Origin: Variovorax gracilis
GTDB taxonomy: Bacteria > Pseudomonadota > Gammaproteobacteria > Burkholderiales > Burkholderiaceae_C
Length of the DNA stretch: 61,712 nucleotides
Direction of reading: 5' to 3'
NCBI RefSeq assembly: GCF_030317115.1
Contig: NZ_JASZYF010000034.1
Location: forward strand, 1-61,712
Below the pieces are notes generated by a model, which did no database searches, was not told where the DNA came from, and worked only from the letters and a program-made list of their open reading frames with translations. A program made the translations under genes and the position numbers. Shown here piece by piece: positions 22,030-30,031 of this stretch. The first letter of the stretch is position 1, and the number at the start of each line of letters is the position of its first letter.

Positions 22030-22389
22030 GGCAGGCATAGTGTCGAGGCAAGCACAGGTTGCGATGGCCTTCATGGCGCCGCAGTCGGAGTGGCCGCATA
22101 TGACAATGTCGTTCACCTTCAGGGCAGACACCGCAAATTCGACTGTTGCCGACACACCTCCAGGCTCTGGACCGAAAGAAGGAACAATGTTTCCAGCGTT
22201 GCGAATCACAAAGAGGTCTCCCGGCTCCCTCTGCGTTACCAGCTCGGGCACCATCCGACTGTCCGAACACGAGATGAATAGCGCGCTTGGCGTCTGGCTC
22301 GTGGCCAACTCTCTGAACAGGTCTTTGCGGCTTGGAAATACATCCTTCTGAAATTTCACGAAGCCAGCAATGATTTCTTGCATTGTCAT

Positions 22390-22803
22390 TTTCATCTCCA
22401 CCCTGTCCGGGGATGCCCATAAACAATTTCTACCTCGTCGGCCCATGTCAACTGTTTATGAAGCGTGGATGCCAATTCTGGAAAGTTCGATGTACGTCAT
22501 GGTTCGGGACCTGGTTCGGAGCCGCAGCAACAGATGAGCCCCGAATAAAACCAATGAGAGTACTGATCGCGACTCTTACATGCGCATTAGTGCTATAGTA
22601 CGTCTTGTTGCAGTCGCCGCGATTTTCGCAGATAGCTGCAACGCCCTGCTTAAAGGCGGCAATGCCCCATGCAGGACGCGTTTTGCGACCCTGTCGCCCT
22701 GTTGGTCTGTAGAGCTGCAGCCAATCGAGTCCCTTGATGCTCAGCGCAGGTTGATCCAAGCCTGCGATCCTGATTGAATTAGATTCCACCCATCTCCATT
22801 TCC
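22390..22803. other. Gap upstream of the carbonic anhydrase gene
   Basis: About 410 bases. It should contain the promoter of the carbonic anhydrase gene. A short frame MRVLIATLTCALVL at about 22555 looks like the start of a signal peptide but stops at once. I see nothing else firm. Confidence 0.3.
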
Positions 22804-23013
22804 ATGGGCAAGTTCGTCGTTTCGCCCGCGACACACCAGACCGACTGTGGGCGCTTTCGTGCCTCCTTCTCGGTCCATCGTTCCCAGGGTAACGGCAGCT
22901 ACTGCCGAGTATTCCGTTTCGATAAAGCCTTTGCCTCGCGCGAAGCCGCCCGGCTTTTTGCAGTCACCCAGGGCTGGCTGCAAACGTGCATGCCGCACCC
23001 CCCTGCGTGCTGA
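22804..23013 (+). CDS. Possible small basic protein
   Basis: 69-codon frame beginning MGKFVVSPATHQTDCGRF, with later FRFDKAFASREAARLFAV. The pattern (short N-terminal strands, FASREAA helix) resembles small uncharacterised proteins that accompany RRM or cold-shock genes in Burkholderiales, but no ribosome site is visible. It lies 60 bases upstream of the RRM gene and on the same strand. Confidence 0.4.
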   Translation: MGKFVVSPATHQTDCGRFRASFSVHRSQGNGSYCRVFRFDKAFASREAARLFAVTQGWLQTCMPHPPAC

Positions 23014-23073
23014 TGATCTGCTGCCGCAGATCCAATTCATGTGTTCTTTACCCTCATTCAGAAAGGCTCTTCC

Positions 23074-23424
23074 ATGAGCAGAAAAATCTACGTGGGCAAC
23101 CTGCCCTATTCCGTGACTGATTCCAACCTCGAAAGCAACTTTGCCGAGTTTGGCGGCGTCTCCTCGGCCAAGGTCATGACGGACCGTGAAACCGGCCGGT
23201 CCAAGGGCTTCGGCTTTGTGGAAATGGCTTCCGCCGAAGTCGCCCAAGCCGCCATCACCGGCCTCAACGGCACGTCCGTCGATGGACGCTCGATTGTCGT
23301 GAACCTGGCCCGCCCCCGCGAAGAGGGTAGCGACTCGGGTGGCTACAGTGCGGCTGGCTACAGTGCAGGCAAACGCTCGGACGTTGGCTATGGCACTGGT
23401 GGCTACGGCGGCGGTCGCTACTGA
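23074..23424 (+). CDS. RRM-type RNA-binding protein
   Basis: 116-residue protein with one RNA-recognition motif (1-78): RNP2 IYVGNLP at about 4-10 and RNP1 KGFGFVEM near 45-52. A glycine/tyrosine-rich tail (SAAGYSAGKR..., YGGGRY) follows. Such bacterial RRM proteins are cold-inducible RNA chaperones, common in cyanobacteria and Burkholderiales. The ATG at 23074 has AGAAAGG some 11 bases upstream. A strong terminator follows 20 bases after the stop, making this a compact single transcription unit, possibly with the small frame upstream. Confidence 0.92.
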   Translation: MSRKIYVGNLPYSVTDSNLESNFAEFGGVSSAKVMTDRETGRSKGFGFVEMASAEVAQAAITGLNGTSVDGRSIVVNLARPREEGSDSGGYSAAGYSAGKRSDVGYGTGGYGGGRY

Positions 23425-23444
23425 GCCGCGTAACTTCCTCTGGA

Positions 23445-23474
23445 AATCCGGCTCTCCCGAGCCGGATTTTTTTT
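23445..23474 (+). terminator. Rho-independent terminator after the RRM gene
   Basis: A 10-base perfect stem (AATCCGGCTC, loop TCCC, GAGCCGGATT) is followed by a run of eight T. It is the clearest intrinsic terminator in the window. The following 23475-23700 holds nothing recognisable. Confidence 0.9.
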
Positions 23475-23700
23475 GTCCCGTCGCAGGGTGACCCGCGAAC
23501 TTTTGGATCCATCCTGGCCGGGATGCGGCCTATAACGCGGTACGCGACGGAAGAGGCAGTGTCGGTTTCGCTCGTTGGCGTCGACGGCTGCGCCGCTGAG
23601 CATCGCGTAGCTGGATCTGGCGTCGCAGATTTCTTTTCCCGAGACCATGAGGCCGTGTCTGCCGCGCAGATTCGGCATCAAGAACATTCGCCCGTTCGGC

Positions 23701-24132
23701 TCAAGTGTTCCTGCCGGCAGCTTGTTGCGCTGCCCCATCGACGGACCCGGCCAAGCCTGCGTCCTGGCCCAGCAGCATCAGCGCGGCCCGGTGCGCGGAT
23801 CGCGCCCCGGCGCGGATTTCGTCCACCAGTTCGCGCAGCCGCCGGGCGTGATGCTCGGGCGACCGGTAGACGGGTTCGGTCATGAGGAGCTGCGTCACCG
23901 TCAGCAGCCTGGCGGCGGACGTGAGGCAGAAATGAATGGCTGCGCGCTCCTGGGATGCCTTGTTGGCCTCCTCGACCCTGCGGAGGACGACCTGCTGTGC
24001 TGGCGGAGGCAGTTCGCCCAGGTTGGTGGGGCCGGACCAGGGCGCAAATTCATGGTCGCCGTAGCGGGCGGCCAGGATCAGTTCGATCGAGTGGAGTGCC
24101 CGTTCGAGCTCGAGCATTTCGGTTGTTTTCAT
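23701..24132 (-). CDS. Small helical protein, paralogue of 17155-17454
   Basis: 143-residue, mostly helical soluble protein of unknown function. From residue about 85 to 133 (ARLLTVTQLLMTEPVYRSPE to ALMLLGQD) it matches the C-terminal half of the protein at 17155, and both open MKT-x-E. The extra middle part (WSGPTNLGELPPPAQQVVL) is absent from the shorter paralogue. I place the start at 24132 because of that shared opening; a longer reading to 24219 is possible. The C-terminus continues about 15 residues past the shared end. A GACCGAGCCAGAT element lies about 125 bases upstream. Confidence 0.6.
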   Translation of the reverse strand: MKTTEMLELERALHSIELILAARYGDHEFAPWSGPTNLGELPPPAQQVVLRRVEEANKASQERAAIHFCLTSAARLLTVTQLLMTEPVYRSPEHHARRLRELVDEIRAGARSAHRAALMLLGQDAGLAGSVDGAAQQAAGRNT

Positions 24133-24240
24133 CTGACGTATGACTGCCCGCGGCGGCGTGGCGGCTAGATGCCGCGCGAGTGTGTCGCCGCCTCGGGTCA
24201 GGCCTTCGATTCTCGGCAATCGAGCGCCCGGCGAACATGA

Positions 24241-24417
24241 TCAGTTTCGCGCAATTCGACCGAGCCAGATGGGCAAGGTGTTGTTCGATGGCGCGCGGCG
24301 CGGGCGCTGGGAAGCGCTCGTCGGCATGTGAACGATCGCGTACAGCCAGATCGCGTCGAGCGCGAAGAAGGTTGCCGCGGTGATCAGGTAGGCGATGGCG
24401 CTGTGTCGAATGGTCAT
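24241..24417 (-). pseudogene. DUF2177-type membrane protein, truncated
   Basis: A short reading starts MTIRHSAIAYLITAATFFALDAIWLYAIV, the first membrane span of the DUF2177 family, then loses homology after about 30 residues and ends by residue 58. Full-length members have about 130 residues and four spans. It is a 5' stub, cut near the GACCGAGCCAGAT repeat copy. Confidence 0.55.
24255..24270. promoter_or_regulatory. Repeat element TTCGACCGAGCCAGAT, copy 3
   Basis: Matches 13 of 16 bases of the elements at 16998 and 19909, with the same AATT lead as copy 2. It lies at the truncation point of the DUF2177 stub and upstream of the gene at 23701-24132. Confidence 0.35.
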
Positions 24418-24444
24418 GGAACCAAGATCGCCGGGCACGCCCAT

Positions 24445-24819
24445 CTACTCCGATCTATACGAAATGCAGTGATCGAAAAACGCTTCGAGCTCACTCGACT
24501 TGTCGAAGACCGCGTCGGCACCCAGAGCAAGACATCGTCGACGCATTTCACTGGTAGGGTAGTTGGTCAGTACCACCACGTGCTGCTGGGGAGACCGGCT
24601 TTGGCAGGCCCGCAAAACGGTCAGGCCAGAACCCTCTTTAAGGAAAAGGTCGACCACGGCGAGATCCCACTCGCGGCCAAGGTCCTCCAAGGCGGCAAGC
24701 GCTTCGGACGCCGTCTGGGCGACGGCTATCACCTCAATATCTGCGAGCTCCGCCATCGCCGGGATCAGGTTCTCGCGAATGGTCTTGCTGTCCTCAACGA
24801 GGATGGTGGTGAGTGGCAT
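24445..24819 (-). CDS. Single-domain response regulator
   Basis: 124-residue receiver domain without an output domain. It has the acidic pair in ILVEDSKTIR, the phosphoacceptor aspartate in LAVVDLFLKEGSGL, the conserved threonine in VVVLTNYP and the lysine in VFDKSSELEAFF. It could pass phosphate to a phosphorelay or act on a partner protein. No kinase gene adjoins it, but a truncated kinase ATPase domain lies at 28365. The start is ATG 24819; a GTG three codons upstream is possible. A broken close copy sits at 33960-34134. The DUF2177 stub follows on the same strand. Confidence 0.88.
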   Translation of the reverse strand: MPLTTILVEDSKTIRENLIPAMAELADIEVIAVAQTASEALAALEDLGREWDLAVVDLFLKEGSGLTVLRACQSRSPQQHVVVLTNYPTSEMRRRCLALGADAVFDKSSELEAFFDHCISYRSE

Positions 24820-25051
24820 CGTGCACACGCCTTTCGCGTCCGTTCAATACTGCTCACATACGAAAATCCGGCTCGGGGGGTCGCCGCCGGCCGGTGAGAT
24901 TTACGCTTTTATTTGGCGCGGACGATGTCAGACGGCAGCCCGACATCCGGCACGGCGCGGCGTGGCACAAGGATGGAATGGCAGGCCAACCGATGAACTG
25001 GCTGGCGGCGGGAGTCCGGCTGCGAGGGATGCCTGCGATCCGACCGTCAAT

Positions 25052-25354
25052 TCAGGTGGCGCGGTTCTTGACCTCGGCTTCCAACGTCTTGGTGACGTCT
25101 TGCAAGAGTTCGACGGACTTGTCCAATTGTTCCTGCAGCTGATCAGCCTGCGCGAGTGCTTGGTCCACCTCTTCATTCCGCGCCTCCGCGGGCACCTGCA
25201 CGTCGAGCACCGTATGCACGACCGCGAGATCATCGGCCGCTTCCCGGACCGCCTCGGCGGCCTGATTGCTCTTGTCCAAGGCATCCACCAGGGGCGGAGG
25301 CTCTGCTTGCATTGATCGGCCGGACATATCCAATTCTTTTGTAAGGAAGGCCAT
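25052..25354 (-). CDS. Small acidic helical protein
   Basis: 100-residue (or 91 from a second ATG at 25327) acidic protein predicted to be nearly all helix, with heptad-like repeats in LDKSNQAAEAVREAADDLAV and EEVDQALAQADQLQEQLDKS, so likely a coiled coil. I know no family. It is 58 bases downstream of the luciferase-like gene on the same strand and may be co-transcribed with it. The preceding 24829-25051 gap holds nothing recognisable. Confidence 0.55.
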   Translation of the reverse strand: MAFLTKELDMSGRSMQAEPPPLVDALDKSNQAAEAVREAADDLAVVHTVLDVQVPAEARNEEVDQALAQADQLQEQLDKSVELLQDVTKTLEAEVKNRAT

Positions 25355-25412
25355 GGTAGTCAAGGCATCGGTCTGCGGCAAGCTCCAGTCTGTGTCTCTG
25401 CGGCGGACGGCC

Positions 25413-26456
25413 TCAATGCTGCGGCGCGAGCGTGTCGTCGACCTCGGCATCGCTGGGTTCCATCTCGCCGCCAACAGGCTTGTCGCCCTGCGCGTCGGCC
25501 AGGGCCGGCAGCACCTCGGCGCCGATCTCCTCGAGCACCTCGGACGCCGGCCGCGCGCCGTACTTGAGGTTGAGGATGACGTGGTTGACGCCGATGACGC
25601 GCAGCGAGTCGAGAAAGCGCAGCAGGAAGTGCCGCCCCGTCCTGAACCCGAGATGAATGGGCGTCGGCTGCAAGTGCGGATCGTGAGCGAGGTCGACGTA
25701 GAGCGATTGCACGAACGGCTTGAAGGCGCCCGGCCTGGCGGCATGGACCTCGCCGCGCCAGCGCGTCACCGTTTCGGCCTGGCGGTCGATGCCGCGGGGA
25801 TAGGTGATCCAGCCGTCGGCATGCCCGGCGATCCACGGCAGTGGCTGCCCACTGTTTCCGGTGACGAGCATCGGCAGGCGCCCGAGCGGCTTGGGCACGA
25901 GGTCGGCGTTGGCGGTGAGCACGCCGGCCGTCGACTTCAACATCGGGTACTCGCGCTCCAGCACGCGGCGGATCACCTCGAAGTATTCGCGGAACAGGGT
26001 GGCGCGCCGTTCGATGTCGACGCCGAAGGCCGGGAACTCCACCGGTCGGTCGCCCGACGCCACACCCAGCAACAGCCGGCCGCCCGACAGCCGGTCGACC
26101 GAGGCAGCCGCCTTGGCAACATGCAGAGGGTGCCGTAGCGGCAGCACGATGGAGCCCGTGGCCAGCGCGATCGTTTGCGTGTGTGCCGCTATCCAGCCGA
26201 GGTACACCCAGGGATCGTAGATCTGACCGAGGTCGCCGAAGCTCGGATCGCGCAGCGGCACGTCGCGCACCCACAGGGCCGCGTAGCCGAGCGCCTGAGC
26301 GCGCTGCGCAAGCCGCTCCTGGTCGTGCATCGACGCCTCATCGCCCGTGTAGGCCTCGATAGGGAAGAAGGCGCCGACCGTGAGGCGGCCCACGCGGAAC
26401 ATGCGACTGAAGCCTGGCGCTTCGTCGACCGTGGCCATCGGATTGACTTTCAGCAT
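25413..26456 (-). CDS. Luciferase-like (LLM class) flavin oxidoreductase
   Basis: 347-residue F420/FMN-dependent monooxygenase of the bacterial luciferase fold: FPIEAYTGDEASMHDQERL, LGYAALWVRDVPLRDPSFGD, HPLHVAKAAASVDRLSGGRLLLGVASGD and the later WRGEVH segment. Substrate cannot be told from sequence; members act on aldehydes, sulfonates or small aromatics. The ATG at 26456 has AGGAG upstream, which excludes a longer reading. It is divergent from the MocR regulator across 218 bases, a typical regulator-target arrangement. The C-terminal tail is acidic and ends DDTLAPQH. Confidence 0.87.
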   Translation of the reverse strand: MLKVNPMATVDEAPGFSRMFRVGRLTVGAFFPIEAYTGDEASMHDQERLAQRAQALGYAALWVRDVPLRDPSFGDLGQIYDPWVYLGWIAAHTQTIALATGSIVLPLRHPLHVAKAAASVDRLSGGRLLLGVASGDRPVEFPAFGVDIERRATLFREYFEVIRRVLEREYPMLKSTAGVLTANADLVPKPLGRLPMLVTGNSGQPLPWIAGHADGWITYPRGIDRQAETVTRWRGEVHAARPGAFKPFVQSLYVDLAHDPHLQPTPIHLGFRTGRHFLLRFLDSLRVIGVNHVILNLKYGARPASEVLEEIGAEVLPALADAQGDKPVGGEMEPSDAEVDDTLAPQH

Positions 26457-26674
26457 GCGTTCTCCTGTTCGATGTCGCAAGGGTACGCAGCCGGCCGGCG
26501 CCGGTATTCCCGATTGCTGCGAAAACTGCCCAAGGACGGCGACATGTGCGGGCAGTCGCAACCTGAGGGGTCAGTTCGCGTAACTGTTGTGCGCATCCGA
26601 ACACGTGGGTGCCTAATGCAGGCGACGCTTTGCGCAAATGGAAGCCCCGTTGGCGAACCCACTTCCGTGAATTC

Positions 26675-28096
26675 ATGAACCTCTACGAACGCTATGCGAA
26701 CGAAATTGCCGAGCTGATCCGCTCCGGAATGCTGCGCCCGGGCGATCGACTTCCCTCGGTGCGGGCGGCGAGCGCGGCCCGCGGCCTCAGCCGCACGACC
26801 ATATTTGAAGCCTACTATCTGCTCGAAACGCGCGGCTTGGTCGAGGCGCGCTCCCGCTCCGGCTACTACGTGAAAGGAGACCTTGCCCCGGCGGAAATAA
26901 CGGCGCCCGACGATTCGAGGCCCAATGGACGAGCCAGGACGGTGGACATAGGCCAACTGATCTTCGAGTTGCTGGGTTCACTGAACCGCCGCGAGTTCGT
27001 ACCGCTCGGCTCGGCGTTCCCGAGCCCGTCGCTGTTCCCGCTCACGCGACTGGCGCGGCATCTCGGGAGCGAAATGCGTGACTTCGATCCGTGGCGCCTG
27101 GTCGAGGACCTCGCGCCGGGCAACGAGGCGCTGCGCCGTCACATCGTATTGCGCTACGCGATGGACGGAATGGTCATCGCTCCCACCGAAGTCGTGCTGA
27201 CCAATGGCGCGATGGAAGGGCTCAACCTGAGCCTGCAGGCGGTCACGAGGCCAGGGAACGTGGTGGTGGTGGAGTCTCCGACGTTTTACGCCGCGCTGCA
27301 GGCGCTCGATCGACTGCAACTGCGCGCGCTCGAGGTCGCGACCTCGCCGGCTTGCGGCATCGACATTGACGCCCTGGCCGCAGCGCTGAAACGTCATCGC
27401 GTCGCGGCCTGTTGGCTCATGCCGCACTTCCAGAACCCCCTGGGCAGCTCGATGCCCGATGACCGTAAGAAGGCGCTCGTTGCACTGCTCGCAGAGCATG
27501 AGATTCCGCTGATCGAAGACGACGTGTATGCGGAGCTTTACTTCGGCGCAAAGAAGCCGCTGCCGGCCAAGGCCCTGGACGCCAAGGGCCTCGTGATCCA
27601 TTGCGGCTCCTTCTCCAAGTGCCTGGCGCCCGGCTACCGCGTCGGCTGGGTTTCGGGCGGGCGATTCGCCGCGAAGATTGAGCAGATGCGCCTCATGTAC
27701 ACACTCTCGCCGGCGATTCCTTCGGAGGCGGCCATCGCCGCCTACCTTGACCGTGGCGGCTATGACCGACACCTGCGGCGCTTGCGCGCAGCGCTGGCCC
27801 GCTATTTGGCTATCGCCATGGAGGCGGTGCAGACCCACTTTCCCGCCGGAACGCGCATGTCAGCACCGCAGGGTGGCTATTTTCTCTGGCTCGAATTGCC
27901 CGAGAGCGTGGACACGACCAAACTGCACGCGCTGGCGCGTGAGCGCGGCATCAGCCTGGCACCGGGGCCGCTGTTCTCCACCGACAGGCGCTCCATGCAT
28001 TGCCTGCGCCTGAACTATGGCCATTGTGGCGATCGGCGCTTTGCGGCGGCGATGCAAACTGTCGGCCAACTCGCGGCAGCCCTCATGCAAGGGTGA
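26675..28096 (+). CDS. MocR-family regulator (GntR + aminotransferase fold)
   Basis: 473-residue regulator. A GntR-type winged helix (1-70; YANEIAELIRSGMLRPGDRLPSVRAAS) is joined by a linker to a fold-type I aminotransferase domain (about 110-470). The PLP-binding lysine is K315 in GSFSKCLAPGYRVGW, and IEDDVYAEL holds the aspartate that contacts the PLP ring nitrogen. MocR proteins sense PLP adducts or amines. The likely target is the divergent luciferase-like gene. The start at 26675 aligns with GntR N-termini; a GTG reading from 26609 would add 22 unrelated residues. A deleted copy is found at 17880-18310. Confidence 0.9.
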   Translation: MNLYERYANEIAELIRSGMLRPGDRLPSVRAASAARGLSRTTIFEAYYLLETRGLVEARSRSGYYVKGDLAPAEITAPDDSRPNGRARTVDIGQLIFELLGSLNRREFVPLGSAFPSPSLFPLTRLARHLGSEMRDFDPWRLVEDLAPGNEALRRHIVLRYAMDGMVIAPTEVVLTNGAMEGLNLSLQAVTRPGNVVVVESPTFYAALQALDRLQLRALEVATSPACGIDIDALAAALKRHRVAACWLMPHFQNPLGSSMPDDRKKALVALLAEHEIPLIEDDVYAELYFGAKKPLPAKALDAKGLVIHCGSFSKCLAPGYRVGWVSGGRFAAKIEQMRLMYTLSPAIPSEAAIAAYLDRGGYDRHLRRLRAALARYLAIAMEAVQTHFPAGTRMSAPQGGYFLWLELPESVDTTKLHALARERGISLAPGPLFSTDRRSMHCLRLNYGHCGDRRFAAAMQTVGQLAAALMQG

Positions 28097-28364
28097 CGGG
28101 GCGCAGTTCAAAGCCCCGCCAGTCCGGTCGTCCAAAACTTCGATGCTCGCGGGCTCAGCGTTCAAGCTCGACGGGCCCAGTCAAGCCGCACTCCGCACCT
28201 CGCCAGCAGCCATGCAGGCGCATCCTGCAGTGCTTGAGGTCGCAGAAAAGCGATCCGTTGCCTCATGGCAGACCGAGGTGGCGAATGGGGCAGTCAAAGA
28301 ACGGAATGGACCGCAATGATGCTGAAAGAATGCCGCTTCGGTCAACGCGAGCCCCAAGGGCTGC

Positions 28365-28740
28365 ATGTTCTCGATTGCCGATGTAGACGTCACCCTCGGC
28401 ATCTCCGGGAATCGAGACCTGCTGTTGGCGGCCCTGGTGAACTTGCTTCACAACGCATTCAAGTTCACGCATAAGCACACAGAGGTCTCGCTAAGCGCCT
28501 ATGCCGAGGGCGACCATGTTCTGCTGGACGTGGAGGACAACTGCGGAGGTCTTCCACCAGGAACGACCACGTCCATCTTTCAGCCGCTTGTGCAGGTTGG
28601 TGACAACAGGAGCGGATTGGGCCTCGGCCTATCCATCGCGCGGCGGAACGTAGAGGCCGATGGGGGGGTGTTGACCGGCAGGGATCTGCCGAGCACGGGG
28701 TGCATCTTCACCATATCCCCACGGAGCAGTTCTAGGACAG
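28365..28740 (+). pseudogene. Histidine kinase ATPase-domain fragment
   Basis: About 120 codons encode the HATPase domain of a sensor kinase: N-box LLAALVNLLHNAFKFT, G1 box VEDNCGGLPPG, the F box with IFQPLVQ, and the G2 box SGLGLGLSIARR. The dimerisation/phosphoacceptor domain and any sensor are missing, and after TGCIFTISP the frame runs on into unrelated sequence. It is a 3' remnant. The 28741-29060 stretch downstream shows no gene, only non-homologous extension of this frame. Confidence 0.75.
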
Positions 28741-29060
28741 GCTGTCGCGACGCAGCTCTCCTCCGGAGCGCAAGCGGCGCTTCAAAGCTCGATAAAGACA
28801 CGAACGGGCCCATTGCGCCTGTGTATAGATCACGGCCTGAACGTCCACTGGCGCCGCGAAGGCGCAGTGCTTGGCATCGAGGTGGAGGGCAGCAATGGGC
28901 CCATCCGATGCCATCTGCAGCCTGTGTTCCAAACACCCTGTCAAGAACAACTCCCATTCCTCAATCGACGGCGGCGATCGGCGACACCCCCACTGAAATC
29001 ATGTTGCGGCGCTGCGCCGAACGCAGTAGAAGTACCTCATTGCTCTAAGGGGACAAAGAC

Positions 29061-29564
29061 ATGTTGGCAGCTGAGTGTGCATGGGCAGTGTTGCGTGTCG
29101 AGCACGCGCGCTTGCGTGAATTGCTCAACCTCGTCGACGACGCCCTGAACGACGGAGCTTGGGCCTGCAGCGGCCCTCAAGCGGAGGCGCTTTCCGCGCT
29201 TATCGAACGCTTGCAAGCATTCGACCACACCACGCATCGGCCCAAAGGCGTCGTTCTGGTGCAAACGCTGCGCGGCAGATCGGTGCAGGCCGACGACCTG
29301 CTGATCCGCCTCGAATCCACACGCGATTGCTGCGATGACCTGCTTCTGCAGGCCAAGACGAGATTGAAGGCCGCGGCCTCCGGCCCGGCCGGCGTAGGTG
29401 ACGGCGTTGAAGCGCTGCTGCATGAGCACCGCCGATTGATGCTCGTCCATTTAGACGAAGAAGACTCTCTGCTGCATTCGCAGACAGCGACGCATCTGAC
29501 GCGCGAGGAATGGGCCGCGGTGGCATCCTCGATCTCGGTGGCTATGGGGCAGGCCAAGGCTTGA
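29061..29564 (+). CDS. Hemerythrin-like protein with altered ligands
   Basis: 167-residue helical protein with the layout of the HHE hemerythrin family: RVEHARLRELLNL, then FDHTTHRPKG, then LLHEHRRLMLVHLDEEDSLL and LTREEWAAV. In the family the helix after HRPK usually reads EEEYLF and supplies a carboxylate. Here it is GVVLVQ, and the following REH motif is STRD, so some iron ligands seem to be lost. It may bind metal weakly or have another role. A GGGGACAAAG site precedes the ATG. It stands alone, between the kinase remnant and convergent debris of an FAD enzyme. Confidence 0.6.
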   Translation: MLAAECAWAVLRVEHARLRELLNLVDDALNDGAWACSGPQAEALSALIERLQAFDHTTHRPKGVVLVQTLRGRSVQADDLLIRLESTRDCCDDLLLQAKTRLKAAASGPAGVGDGVEALLHEHRRLMLVHLDEEDSLLHSQTATHLTREEWAAVASSISVAMGQAKA

Positions 29565-29692
29565 TCGCAGGTGCTGGTGCCGGTCCCTCGCGTATTTGCG
29601 AACCACCCGCTCGCTATGGCCTAGCCCAGAGAACCCGCTGCTCAAATTCTGCATGAGCGCGCGCGACGCTTGCTCTGAGCCTGAACCAGCAG

Positions 29693-29905
29693 TCAGTGCT
29701 CCTCGACGAGGTCCAGGCAAATGGCCGCCGCGGTCCCCGCCGCCTCGCCCATGACAGCGCAGGTGGCCATCACCCGCGTAGCGCCAAGCCTGCATGACTC
29801 GCACTGATGTTGCGGCCAGCAAAGAGCAGATTGTCGTGCTTGCCATTCGCACCGATGCCATCGGCATCGAGCCTCCTGCGTGCGGGGAATCCCACGCAGG
29901 TCCAC
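29693..29905 (-). pseudogene. FAD-dependent oxidoreductase, 3' fragment
   Basis: Two overlapping minus-strand frames encode the C-terminal tail of an FAD-dependent oxidoreductase: NLLFAGRNISASHAG in one, then GATRVMATCAVMGEAAGTAA in the next, joined by a single-base shift near 29800. The pair reproduces the FAD-binding end of this family, and nothing of the N-terminus remains. Confidence 0.7.
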
Positions 29906-30031
29906 GCGTGTGACAACGGGAACGCCGCTCGGCTCGCGTTAGGGCCCGGTGCCCTCGTGCGATCCGCGGTCAGACCTTTCCTGCTCTCCGGATGCGCAGG
30001 ACATCTGGCGCGCCAATCCGCTCGGCTGAGC

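Larger units (their letters stand above)
20328..22389 (-). pseudogene. Beta-carbonic anhydrase, split by an IS element
   Basis: The 5' part (22389 down to 22030) encodes about 120 residues with the zinc ligands of a beta-carbonic anhydrase: C41 in SCSDSR, H100 and C103 in GHSDCGAMK. It is cut after LDTMPA. The 3' part (20618 down to 20328) resumes with VKSWLRYADAARMINEAQ and runs to the natural end, with NNLRTHPSVALAIAQGALTLHVWVYDI. Removing 20619-22029 restores an in-frame protein of about 216 residues, a normal length. The enzyme interconverts CO2 and bicarbonate. As it stands the gene is knocked out. GGTGGAG precedes the starts at 22389-22383. Confidence 0.92.

Noticed and set aside
23041..23073. 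Earlier GTG start for the RRM protein
   Set aside because: The added residues have no homology, and the RRM starts right after the ATG at 23074.
22741..23247. 168-codon minus-strand frame across the RRM start
   Set aside because: It is antisense to the RRM gene with no domain of its own.
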